From contig NZ_JAATEM010000037.1 in the NCBI RefSeq assembly GCF_012034205.1, forward strand, positions 1 to 64,000: 64,000 bases of DNA. The letters are read 5' to 3'. Each line of letters starts with the position of its first letter. Position 1 is the stretch's first letter. The notes beneath the pieces are model-generated. The model saw nothing but the letters and a program-made list of their open reading frames with translations. It ran no database searches and was not told the origin of the DNA. Source of the stretch: Streptomyces composti. GTDB taxonomy: Bacteria > Actinomycetota > Actinomycetes > Streptomycetales > Streptomycetaceae. Positions 35,960 through 44,496 of the stretch are shown in pieces. A program made the translations under genes and the position numbers.

Positions 35960-37303
35960 GTGCGTCACGCCCTTGCCCTGCTCCCGCGCCGGGCGGCCGA
36001 ACGGGTGCCGGTGCTGCCGCTCGCGGCGGTGATCGCCCTGCTGGCCGTGCCGCACACGGGAGACGGCGCCGGTCCCGCGGACGCCATGTCCGGGCTGCTG
36101 GTGGTGTACTGCGTGATCCTGCTGCTGCGCGAGCGGCGGCGCCCGCTGACGCCGGTGGCCGCGCTGGTGCTGGGCCTGCCGGTGGCGGGCCTCGCGCTCG
36201 CCGCCATGGGGGCGTCCTCGGCGACGGACGGGCTCACCGGCCTCGGCCGGTATCTGCAGGTCTTCGTACTGGTCCCGGCCACGGTGCTGGTGCTGACCCG
36301 GCACCGGACCGACTTCCGGCTGCTGGCCTGGACGTTCGTGGGGCTCGCGGGGTGGCAGGGGGCCGTCGGCGTGCACCAGTACGCGACCGGCACCGGCGCC
36401 ACCTACCAGGGCGAGCCGATCCGGGCGGTCGGCACGTTCGGGGCGCAGGACGTGATGGGCATGGCGACGGTGGTCGCGCTCGGCGTGGTGTGCGCGGTGG
36501 GTCTCGCGCTGGGGCAGGCGCCCCGCCGGCAGCGGGCGCTGGCCGCGGGCTGCGCGGCGGTGCTGCTGCTGCCGCTGGCGCTGTCCTTCAGCCGGGGCGC
36601 CTGGATCGCCACGGCGCTGACCTGCACGGTGCAGCTGGTGCTGGCCGGGCCGCGGCGCGCGGTGAAGGCGGGCGCCGCGGTGGCCGCCGCGGCGATCGTG
36701 CTGATGGGCGGCTTCGGGGTCGGCACGGCGCAGCTTCAGGAGCGGATCGGCAGCATCGGGCAGGTCACCGACGCGCCCGACCAGTCGGTGGTGGACCGGT
36801 ACGCGCTGTGGGGGTCCGCGCTCGGCATGTGGCAGGAACGGCCGCTGACCGGTGTGGGCCTGAAGAACTTCCCCGAGTACCGCGACGAGCACGCCACGCT
36901 GGCGCTCTCCTCGGGCAGCGACATCGGGGGCGCGGGTGAGGCGTACCACAAGCAGGCGCTGCTGTCGCCGCACAGCATGTATCTGCTGGTGCTCAGCGAA
37001 CAGGGCCTGATCGGGCTGGTGACCCTCGCCGGCGGCTGGCTGGCGCTGCTGGTGTGCGGCCTGCGCCGGCTGCTGCGGGCGCTACGCCACGGCCCCGCCC
37101 CGGACTGCGGCCTGATCGCCTGCGGCCTGCTGATCTGGCTGCTGACCGACTTCGTCTACGGCGACATCGGCGGCCCCTCGACGGTCCTGACGGCCATGGC
37201 CCTGGGCCTGGCCGCCTGGTGGGCCCTGGCCACCGGCCCCCGCGGCACCGCCCGGCCGCACGGCGAGCCGGCCGTCCAGGTCGAGGAGGCCGTCTCCCGA
37301 TGA
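35960..37303 (+). CDS. O-antigen ligase/polymerase family membrane protein (Wzy-like)
   Basis: 447 residues from a GTG 8 bases after the previous stop. About 10-12 predicted helices and a large external loop (residues about 260-330) holding WQERPLTGVGLKNFPEYRDEHA, the Wzy_C type signature, with an SFSRGAWI turn earlier. It should polymerise lipid-linked repeat units outside the membrane. Stop and next start overlap (ATGA). Confidence 0.88.
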   Translation: MRHALALLPRRAAERVPVLPLAAVIALLAVPHTGDGAGPADAMSGLLVVYCVILLLRERRRPLTPVAALVLGLPVAGLALAAMGASSATDGLTGLGRYLQVFVLVPATVLVLTRHRTDFRLLAWTFVGLAGWQGAVGVHQYATGTGATYQGEPIRAVGTFGAQDVMGMATVVALGVVCAVGLALGQAPRRQRALAAGCAAVLLLPLALSFSRGAWIATALTCTVQLVLAGPRRAVKAGAAVAAAAIVLMGGFGVGTAQLQERIGSIGQVTDAPDQSVVDRYALWGSALGMWQERPLTGVGLKNFPEYRDEHATLALSSGSDIGGAGEAYHKQALLSPHSMYLLVLSEQGLIGLVTLAGGWLALLVCGLRRLLRALRHGPAPDCGLIACGLLIWLLTDFVYGDIGGPSTVLTAMALGLAAWWALATGPRGTARPHGEPAVQVEEAVSR

Positions 37304-39039
37304 CCCTGCTCCCCTCCCGCACCCCGGGCACCCCGGGCACCCCGGACCCCACGGCGGCCCCCGGCCAGGACTCGACAGCGGCGCGGACCGTGGCGGCCGT
37401 GCCTGCTGCGCGGGCCGCGCGCCCGGGCGGCGGTGCCGAACAGGCCGCCGTCTCCGGGAAGTTTCTGGCACGGGCCACGCTCGTCACGGCCGTGCTGTCG
37501 ATCGGTGGCTCGCTGCTGGGGCTGGTGCGGGATCAGTCGCTGGCGCGGCTGTTCGGGGCCGGGAGTGACACGGACGCCTTCCTGGTGGCGTGGACCGTGC
37601 CCGAGGTGGCGGCGACGCTGCTGATCGAGGACGGGCTGGCGATCGCGCTGATCCCGGCGTTCAGCATGGCGCTGGCCCGCCGGGCCAGGGGTGTGCCGGG
37701 CGATCCGGTGCGGGAGCTGGTCGCCGCGACGCTGCCCCGGCTGTGCCTCGCCTTCGCCGCGGTGGCCGCGCTGGTGGCCGCCGCCGCTCCGCTGCTGGTG
37801 CGGGCGCTCGCCCCGGGACTGCCCGATCCCCGCCTCGCCGTGGACTGCACCCGGCTCACCGCGATCAGCCTGCTGGCGTTCGGCCTGGCCGGCTACTGCA
37901 GCGCCGCCCTGCGCGCGCACCGCAGCTTCTTCGCTCCCGCGGCGATCTACATGGCCTACAACACCGGCATCGTCGCCGCGATGTTCCTGCTGGGCGCCAC
38001 CTGGGGCGTGCGGTCCGCCGCGGTGGGTGTGGCGATGGGCGGCGTGCTGATGGTGGTGGTGCAGCTGCCGTCGCTGTGGCGGCATCTGACGTCCCGTACG
38101 CACACGCCCGTGGACGTCCGGGACTCCGGTGACGATCCGCACCGACCGGTGCGGCTGGCGCTGATCGCCGCCGTGCTGCTGTTCGCCCTGTGCCGCCAGT
38201 CGCAGGTGCTGGTGGAGCGCTTTCTCGCCTCCTCGCTGCCCGCGGGGGCCATCTCGCACCTCAACTACGCGCAGAAGGTCGCCCAGATCCCGATGACGCT
38301 GTCCCTGATGGTGGTCACCGTCACCTTCCCGGTGGTGGCGCGGGCCCTCGCGGACGGCGACACCGAGCGGGCCCGCAGCCGGGTGGAGCGGGACCTGGTG
38401 CTGGCTTCCTGCGTGGTGCTGCTGGGTCTGTGCGCGGTGCTGGCCTGCGCCCCGCAGATCATCGAACTGCTCTTCCAGCGCGGCGCGTTCACCGCGGCCG
38501 ACACCGTGGCCACGGCGAACGTGATGCGCGTGTACGCCCTCGGTCTGCTGGCGCAGACCCTGGTGGGCGCCCTGGTCCGCTCCTACTTCTCGGCGGGCCG
38601 CCCCTGCTGGTACCCCCTGCCGGTGATGGTCGCGGGTGTGGCCGCCACCTCGCTGATCGGCGCCGTCACCGTGGGCCCGTGGGGGGTTGCGGGGATCGCC
38701 GCCGCCAACGCCTTCGGCATCACCGTGACCGCCGCCCTGCTGCTCGCCGGTCTGCGCTCCTCCCGGCGCGGCGGCAGCCCGTACGGCGTCTCGATCCGGG
38801 TGCGCAAGGTCCTCGCCGAGCTGAGCCGGCCCGTGCTGGCCGCCGCCGCGGCGACCGCCGCCGGATGGTTCACGGCGGGCAGGACCGACTCCCCGGCGGC
38901 GGGCCTGGCCGCCGGCGGTCTGGCCGTCACCGCAGTCTTCGTCTCCCTCGCCTGGGCCCTAGGCGTCCAGGGTTTCGCATCCGCTGTGCGCCCCGTACGC
39001 GCCGTCACACGAAAGCTGAATCATGGCCGCTTCCGTTGA
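37300..39039 (+). CDS. MurJ/Wzx-family lipid flippase
   Basis: 579 residues. After about 50 low-complexity residues come some 14 membrane helices with MurJ features: GLVRDQSLARLFGAGSDTDAFLVAW, LFQRGAFTAADT and VRSYFSAGRPCWYP. In this operon it should flip the undecaprenyl-linked repeat unit to the outer face. It is probably not the essential MurJ, which in streptomycetes is encoded elsewhere; that placement is from memory. Confidence 0.88.
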   Translation: MTLLPSRTPGTPGTPDPTAAPGQDSTAARTVAAVPAARAARPGGGAEQAAVSGKFLARATLVTAVLSIGGSLLGLVRDQSLARLFGAGSDTDAFLVAWTVPEVAATLLIEDGLAIALIPAFSMALARRARGVPGDPVRELVAATLPRLCLAFAAVAALVAAAAPLLVRALAPGLPDPRLAVDCTRLTAISLLAFGLAGYCSAALRAHRSFFAPAAIYMAYNTGIVAAMFLLGATWGVRSAAVGVAMGGVLMVVVQLPSLWRHLTSRTHTPVDVRDSGDDPHRPVRLALIAAVLLFALCRQSQVLVERFLASSLPAGAISHLNYAQKVAQIPMTLSLMVVTVTFPVVARALADGDTERARSRVERDLVLASCVVLLGLCAVLACAPQIIELLFQRGAFTAADTVATANVMRVYALGLLAQTLVGALVRSYFSAGRPCWYPLPVMVAGVAATSLIGAVTVGPWGVAGIAAANAFGITVTAALLLAGLRSSRRGGSPYGVSIRVRKVLAELSRPVLAAAAATAAGWFTAGRTDSPAAGLAAGGLAVTAVFVSLAWALGVQGFASAVRPVRAVTRKLNHGRFR

Positions 39040-39802
39040 TTCCGTCACCACCGGCAGACCCGGCAGACCCGACGCCCCGCTCCGGGGGTCCGTCCCGTGG
39101 ATCGCCATGTACCACTCCGTGGGCGACTGCTCGGACGATCCGTACCGCATCACCGTCACCCCCGAGCGGCTCAACCGGCAGCTGGCCTGGCTGCGGCGGC
39201 GCGGCCTGCGGGGGGTGTCCGTCGCCGACCTGCTGGCCGCCCGCGCCCGCGGCGAGGGCCGCGACCTGGTCGCCCTCACCTTCGACGACGGCTATGTCGA
39301 CTTCCTCACCGGCGCGCTGCCGCTGCTGCGCCGCTGGAACTGCGGCGCCACGCTCTTCGTGCTGCCCGGGCGTCTCGGCGGCGACAACGCCTGGGACCCG
39401 CTGGGCCCGCGCAAGCCGCTGCTGAACGCGGCCGGCATCCGGCAGGCGATCGAGCACGGCGTGGAGATCGGCTCGCACGGCCTGACCCATGTCGACCTGA
39501 CCAGGGCGGACGACGCCGCCATCAAGGCGGAGGTCACCGAGAGCCGCGCCCTGCTGAGGGAGCTGACCGGCGGCCCGGTCGAGGGCTTCTGCTACCCGTA
39601 CGGCACGGTCGACCAGCGGGCCGTGCAGGCCGTGCGGGAGGCCGGCTACCGCTACGCCTGCGCCATCGACCCCGGCCCGCTGACCGGCCTGCTGGCGCTG
39701 CCCCGCGTCCACATCGGCCAGAACGACACCGCCTGGCGGATGTTCCTCAAGCTGCGCCTGCACCGGCTGCGCCGCCGCCCGGCGAAGGGGGACGCGGCAT
39801 GA
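39023..39802 (+). CDS. Polysaccharide deacetylase (CE4)
   Basis: 259 residues; overlaps the flippase gene by 17 bases. CE4/NodB motifs: TFDDGY with catalytic and metal aspartates, SHGLTHVDL with two metal histidines, and CYPYG. It lacks a signal peptide or membrane helix, so it may act in the cytoplasm on a lipid-linked intermediate, unlike most secreted CE4 enzymes. It implies an N-acetylated sugar in the repeat unit. Confidence 0.9.
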   Translation: MAASVDSVTTGRPGRPDAPLRGSVPWIAMYHSVGDCSDDPYRITVTPERLNRQLAWLRRRGLRGVSVADLLAARARGEGRDLVALTFDDGYVDFLTGALPLLRRWNCGATLFVLPGRLGGDNAWDPLGPRKPLLNAAGIRQAIEHGVEIGSHGLTHVDLTRADDAAIKAEVTESRALLRELTGGPVEGFCYPYGTVDQRAVQAVREAGYRYACAIDPGPLTGLLALPRVHIGQNDTAWRMFLKLRLHRLRRRPAKGDAA

Positions 39803-41049
39803 GGGTCCTGCACATCATCACCGGCCTCGGCGTCGGCGGCGCCGAGCAGCAGCTGCGGCTGCTGCTGCGTCACCTCCCGGCCGACTGCGAGGTGGTGACG
39901 CTCACCAACCCGGGCGCGGTCGCCGACGGTCTCGCCGCGGACGGGGTCCGCGTCACCCACCTCGGCATGCACGGCAACCGGGACCTGACCGCCCTGCCCC
40001 GCCTGGTGCGCCTGATCCGCGCCGGCCGCTACGACCTGGTGCACACGCATCTGTACCGGGCGTGCGTCTACGGGCGGCTCGCCGCGCGGCTCGCGGGGGT
40101 GCGGGCGGTGGTGGCCACCGAGCACTCGCTGGGCGACACCCAGATGGAGGGCCGCCGGCTCACCGCCGGGGTGCGGGCCCTGTACCTGGCCGGCGAGCGG
40201 CTGGGCTCGGCGACGGTGGCGGTGTCCGCGGCGGTCGCCGACCGGCTCAAGCGCTGGGGGGTGCCCGCACCGCGCATCCAGGTGGTGCCCAACGGCATCG
40301 ACCTGGACGGCTTCCGCTTCGACGCCGGGCGGCGCGCCGCCACCCGGCGCCGGCTCGGCCTGCCCGAGGACGCGTTCGTGGTCGGCGGCATCGGCCGGCT
40401 CGCCCCCGGCAAGCGGTTCGACGTGCTGGTGCGGGCGCTGGCCCGGCTGCCGGAGGACTGCTGGCTGCTGCTGGTGGGCGGCGGGCCCGAGGAGCACCTG
40501 CTGCGCCGCACCGCCCAGGAGGCGGGCGTGGCGGGCCGGGTGCTGTTCACCGGGGAGCGCCCCTACATCGCCGACGGCTCCGCGGGCCCCGATCTGCCGT
40601 CGCTCACCTCGGCCATGGACCTGTTCGCCTCCCCGTCCGCCGACGAGGCCTTCGGCCTGGCGGCGGTGGAGGCACTGGCCTCCGGGCTGCCCGTGCTCTA
40701 CGCGGCCTGCCCGGCGATCGAGGATCTGCCGCCGTCCGAGACCGGCGGCGCCCGGCGGGTGCGCGGCGGGCCCGAGGAGTACGCCCGTGCGATCGCCGAG
40801 GCGCGTGCCGCGGGTCCTGGGCCGCGCACGGTCCCGCGGGCGGCGCACCGCTACAGCATCAGCCGCAGCGCGGCTCGGCTGATGGACGTGTACGCGGCGG
40901 CCCTCTCCGGTCCGGGTGCGTCACCGCGCGGCGCGTTCCTGCCCGCCCCCTCACCCCCGGCGTCCCCCGCGGCGCCCGCCGCTTCCCCGGCATCTTCGTC
41001 CGTCTCGTCCGTCTCGTCCGCCTCGTCCTTCGGAGCAAGCCCGTCATGA
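39799..41049 (+). CDS. Glycosyltransferase family 4
   Basis: 416 residues. ATGA overlap with the deacetylase. GT-B motifs: ITGLGVGGAEQQLR, HTHLYRACVYGR, TEHSLGD, VVPNGIDLDGF, IGRLAPGKRFDVL and ADEAFGLAAVEALASGLPV. It probably adds the second or later sugar of the repeat. The C-terminus ends in a Pro/Ala/Ser tail, rich in SSVSS repeats, of about 40 residues that lies outside the fold. Confidence 0.9.
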   Translation: MRVLHIITGLGVGGAEQQLRLLLRHLPADCEVVTLTNPGAVADGLAADGVRVTHLGMHGNRDLTALPRLVRLIRAGRYDLVHTHLYRACVYGRLAARLAGVRAVVATEHSLGDTQMEGRRLTAGVRALYLAGERLGSATVAVSAAVADRLKRWGVPAPRIQVVPNGIDLDGFRFDAGRRAATRRRLGLPEDAFVVGGIGRLAPGKRFDVLVRALARLPEDCWLLLVGGGPEEHLLRRTAQEAGVAGRVLFTGERPYIADGSAGPDLPSLTSAMDLFASPSADEAFGLAAVEALASGLPVLYAACPAIEDLPPSETGGARRVRGGPEEYARAIAEARAAGPGPRTVPRAAHRYSISRSAARLMDVYAAALSGPGASPRGAFLPAPSPPASPAAPAASPASSSVSSVSSASSFGASPS

Positions 41050-41702
41050 CCGACTCCCCGACCCGTCAGCGCCGCCCGTCCCTGGCCCGTGCCGGTGCGC
41101 TGCCGTCCTGGTCCGTCATCGCGGCCGGCACCCTGCTCGGCGGTCTCATCGGCGGCGCCTACGGCCTGTTCACCCCGACGACGTACACGGCCACCAGTTA
41201 CGTCGTCGCCGTGCCGACCTCGAAGTCCACCCCGGAGGCCGCCCGTGGTTTCGCGCAGGCGTACGGCCGGGTGGCGACGCAGCTGGCGGTGCTCGGGGAC
41301 GCCCAGGTGTGGGCGGGGGTGCCGGCCGGGACGCTGCGCGAGAGCGTGCGTGCCTCCACCTCGCCGGACGCCCCGATGGTCGCCCTGTCGGCCACCTCCT
41401 CCGAGCCGGGCCGGGCGGCCGACATGGCCAACGCGGTCTCGCGCGCGCTCACCCAGCACGCGGAGCACAGCAAGGCCAGCACCCAGGTGCGGCTGGTGCA
41501 GTTCTCGCGGGCGGTGCGGCCGAGCGAGCCCACCTCCGCCTCCCCGGGTGTGACGGCCCTGGTGGGCGCGAGCGCCGGCGGCCTGCTCGGCGGCCTCGGC
41601 CTGCTGGCACGGCCGAGGCGAGGCGGCCGGGACGACGAGGCCGTCCCGGCCGCTTCGGTGCCCGGTCCGGCCACCGCCGCCGATGCGCACGGCAGGCGGT
41701 GA
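41046..41702 (+). CDS. Wzz-like chain-length/co-polymerase protein
   Basis: 218 residues. ATGA overlap. Two membrane helices (about 22-42 and 168-190) bracket a periplasm-facing domain with the Wzz look (TPTTYTATSYVVAVPTS; PSEPTSASPGV before helix 2). No BY-kinase domain is attached, and no separate tyrosine kinase or phosphatase gene is present. It should set polymer length. Last gene of the operon. Confidence 0.85.
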   Translation: MTDSPTRQRRPSLARAGALPSWSVIAAGTLLGGLIGGAYGLFTPTTYTATSYVVAVPTSKSTPEAARGFAQAYGRVATQLAVLGDAQVWAGVPAGTLRESVRASTSPDAPMVALSATSSEPGRAADMANAVSRALTQHAEHSKASTQVRLVQFSRAVRPSEPTSASPGVTALVGASAGGLLGGLGLLARPRRGGRDDEAVPAASVPGPATAADAHGRR

Positions 41703-41734
41703 TCCCGGTGCCGGCCGGGCCGGAGGCGAGGGCT

Positions 41735-43024
41735 CTACCACCACGTGAAGCGGATGCAGAGCCGCCCGCCGAGCCAGTGCTCCACCCAGTCACCCAGGTC
41801 CAGCACCGAGCAGTTCGGCGGCTCGGCGGGACCGGGCGGCAGCGTGGGGGCCGTGGGTGTGGGTGTGGGCACCGGGTGCCCGGGGTGCTCGTGACGGCCG
41901 GAGAGGACGGACCGGTAGACGTGCGCCGACCGCGGATTGGTCTCGCACTGCCACACCCCGTGCGGGCAGTAGTCGGTCAGTGTGTTGTACACCGGCCGGT
42001 GCTCGGCGATCCAGGAGAGCATGCGCCGCATGTACTCGGGATTGTCGCCGTTGCGGAACAGCCCCCATTCCGGGTAGGAGACGGGCTTCCGGTGCGCCCG
42101 GGCGAATTCCACGTGGTGCCGCAGCCCGTACGGTTCACTCACCTGCTCGTCGAACGAAATTCCGGACGGCTGGTCGTAGGAATCCATGCCGAGAATGTCG
42201 ACCACGTCGTCGCCGGGGTAGCACTCGGTCCACGGGACGGCGTCCCGGCCGCGGTTCGGGGTGAAGTCGAACCGGAATTTCTGGCCCGGCACCGCACGCA
42301 TCGCGGTGACGATCCGCCGCCAGTACGTCTTCCACGCCTGGGGGTCGGGACCGCAGCGGTGGGTGTAGGTGGTGCCGTTCATCTCCCAGCCGAGCACGAT
42401 CACGGTGTCCGGCACCTTCAGCCGCACCAGCCGTTCGGCGAGGGTGCGGAAGTGGTGGTCGAACTCCCCGGCCGCGCCGCGCCGCAGCAGCTCCCGGACC
42501 TCGTGGTCGGGCACCCCCTCTTCGTTGCGGGCCTGCATGGGGACGTTGAGGACGAACATCCGGCCGGGCTCGGCGTTGCGCCAGCCGGCCCAGGACTCGA
42601 GCCACTGGGCCCTGCCCTCGATGTCGCTCCAGTGGACGCCGGGCAGGTAGGTGTGCCCGACGGTGAGTTCCGCGCCGCCCAGCCACTGGCTGAACCGGGC
42701 CATCCGCTCCACGCCCTGCTGGTCGGAGGCGAGGAAGACGCCGAAGGGCGGGTGCTCCCGGCCGGCCGCGGTGGTCCGGTCGGGCGGCTGGGGCAGCAGC
42801 GGTACGGGGGCGCCGGGCGCGGGCGCGGGGGGCGCGGGCGCGGCGGGTCCGGCCGGACCCGCGGTGCCCGGGACGCCCGGGGCGCGGCCGTCGTCGACCG
42901 GCAGCACCGTGGCGTCCACCCCGGTGACGAGCAGCCCCGCCGCCAGGGCGGCGGACACAGCGAGCGCCGCGGCGCCCCGCACCGGCCGCCTGCGCTTTCG
43001 GACCCGCTTGTCGTGAGGGGCCAT
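41735..43024 (-). CDS. Glycoside hydrolase, GH26-like, secreted or membrane anchored
   Basis: 429 residues. AAGGAG precedes the ATG. A basic N-terminus and one hydrophobic segment (RGAAALAVSAALAAGLLVTG) are followed by a Pro/Gly/Ala linker and a TIM-barrel domain. GWEMNG should contain the acid/base glutamate, and SYPEWG the nucleophile, as in GH26 mannanases and related endoglycanases. A 45-residue tail with two cysteines (NCSVLDLGDWVEHWLGGRLCIRF) follows a Pro/Thr linker. Convergent to the polymer operon; it likely cuts or releases the polymer. Confidence 0.82.
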   Translation of the reverse strand: MAPHDKRVRKRRRPVRGAAALAVSAALAAGLLVTGVDATVLPVDDGRAPGVPGTAGPAGPAAPAPPAPAPGAPVPLLPQPPDRTTAAGREHPPFGVFLASDQQGVERMARFSQWLGGAELTVGHTYLPGVHWSDIEGRAQWLESWAGWRNAEPGRMFVLNVPMQARNEEGVPDHEVRELLRRGAAGEFDHHFRTLAERLVRLKVPDTVIVLGWEMNGTTYTHRCGPDPQAWKTYWRRIVTAMRAVPGQKFRFDFTPNRGRDAVPWTECYPGDDVVDILGMDSYDQPSGISFDEQVSEPYGLRHHVEFARAHRKPVSYPEWGLFRNGDNPEYMRRMLSWIAEHRPVYNTLTDYCPHGVWQCETNPRSAHVYRSVLSGRHEHPGHPVPTPTPTAPTLPPGPAEPPNCSVLDLGDWVEHWLGGRLCIRFTWW

Positions 43025-43060
43025 GGCTGCTCCTTCGGTCGGGTCGTTCGCGCTCGTATC

Positions 43061-43084
43061 GCTCACGCGATTGCTCACGTTATT
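43061..43084. repeat. Tandem 12-bp repeat in divergent promoter region
   Basis: GCTCACGCGATT followed directly by GCTCACGTTATT, two mismatches in twelve. It lies 37-60 bases upstream of the GH26 start and within the region shared with the divergent ATP-grasp gene. Position and spacing (about one helical turn) fit a regulator site. Confidence 0.5.
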
Positions 43085-43203
43085 GACGAACAGTCACATG
43101 AAAGTCAGTCACAGATGATCCACCGACGCCACCGTCGTTGCGGCTTTCGAGTGCCGTTCTCGCCCGAGCGGGCGAGCGGACGGAATACGGGCGGATGCCG
43201 GCG

Positions 43204-44496
43204 ATGAAAGCTCCGAGCCGCTCCCGAGGAAAGCGAGAATGCGTGTCGCTGCTCGACACCGGCGTCCCGGCCGTGGTGCTGCGGACCGACCGGAACCCTT
43301 TTCACCACGGAACGCTCGGCGCCGTCCGTTCCCTCGGCCGGGCCGGCGTGCCCGTGCATGTGGTCGCGGATGTGACGGGCAGTCCGGTCGGCCGCTCGCG
43401 GTATGCGACCCGGCTGCACGCCCCGCCGCCCCCGCAGGCCTCCGACGCCGATCTGCTCACCGTGCTGCGCCGGGTGGCCGGCGAGATCGGGCGGCCTGCC
43501 GTGCTGGTGACCATGGACGACGCCTGCGCGATCGCCGCGGCCCGCCTGCGCGAGGCCCTCGCCCCGTCCTATCTGCTGCCCGAGATGCCCGGATCGCTGG
43601 CCGAACGGGTCGCGGACAAGGCCGAGTTGGCCGCGGTGTGCGCCTCGGCAGGGCTGCCGCACCCGCGGACCCTGGTCCCGGACAGTGCGGTACGCGCCGC
43701 CGACGACGCGCGGCGGCTCGGGCTGCCGGCGGTGGCGAAGTGGAGCCGCCCCTGGCTGCTGCCGCCGGGCCGGGGGCTGCGCAGCACCCAGCTGGTGCAC
43801 ACGGCGCAGCAGGCCCGGCAGCTGTACGAGCGCAGCGAGGAGGCGGGCAGCCCGCTGCTGCTGCAGGAGTTCCTGCCGCCGGGGCCGGACCGCGACTGGT
43901 TCTTCCACGGCTACGCCGATCACTCCGGCGCCCTGCGTGCGGGCGGGCCGGGCCGCAAACAGCTCGCCTGGCCGCGCGGCGCGGGCCTGACGGCGGTGGG
44001 CCGCTGGACCCCCAACCCCGAGGTGCGCCGGCTGGCCGAACGGCTGGTCGCCGCGCTCGGCTACCGCGGCATCCTCGACCTGGACTTCCGGCGCTGCGGC
44101 GCCACCGGCCGCTACCACCTGCTCGACTTCAACCCGCGGCCGGGCGCGCAGTTCCGGCTGTTCGCGGACAGCGCGGGCGTGGACGTCGTACGGGCCCTGC
44201 ACCTGGACCTGACGGGCCGTGCGCTGCCGGACGGGGAGCAGCTGGCTGGGCGGGAGTTCGTGGTGGAGAACTACGCGCCGCTGGCCGCGCTGCGCGGCGC
44301 GCCGGACGGGCGCGAGCTCGCCTGGTACGCGGCGGACGACCGCGGTCCCGGGTGGGCGATGTGGTCCCTGTGGTGCCGCCATGTCTCCGGCCGGCTGCGG
44401 CAGCGCCTGATCCCGAGGCCGGCGGCACCGGCCACCCCTGTGATCCCCCGGGCGGCCTCACCCTTGCCGACCGACAACGAGAAAGCGAGCAGTTGA
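43204..44496 (+). CDS. ATP-grasp family ligase
   Basis: 430 residues. ATG 43204 is used; ATG 43195 or GTG 43243 are alternatives and none has a convincing ribosome binding site. The ATP-grasp core is seen in VADKAELAAVCASAGLPHPRT, GLPAVAKWSRP, LLLQEFLPPGPDRDWFFHG, DLDFR and LLDFNPRPGAQF (metal-binding residues). The family joins a carboxylate to an amine or thiol using ATP. Next to the polysaccharide operon, it may aminoacylate a sugar or modify the polymer. Substrate unknown. The stop overlaps the next start. Confidence 0.85.
   Translation: MKAPSRSRGKRECVSLLDTGVPAVVLRTDRNPFHHGTLGAVRSLGRAGVPVHVVADVTGSPVGRSRYATRLHAPPPPQASDADLLTVLRRVAGEIGRPAVLVTMDDACAIAAARLREALAPSYLLPEMPGSLAERVADKAELAAVCASAGLPHPRTLVPDSAVRAADDARRLGLPAVAKWSRPWLLPPGRGLRSTQLVHTAQQARQLYERSEEAGSPLLLQEFLPPGPDRDWFFHGYADHSGALRAGGPGRKQLAWPRGAGLTAVGRWTPNPEVRRLAERLVAALGYRGILDLDFRRCGATGRYHLLDFNPRPGAQFRLFADSAGVDVVRALHLDLTGRALPDGEQLAGREFVVENYAPLAALRGAPDGRELAWYAADDRGPGWAMWSLWCRHVSGRLRQRLIPRPAAPATPVIPRAASPLPTDNEKASS

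Noticed and set aside
43138..43203. Longer ATP-grasp N-terminus
   Set aside because: The extra residues are Arg/Ser-rich and lack a ribosome binding site; kept as an alternative start only.
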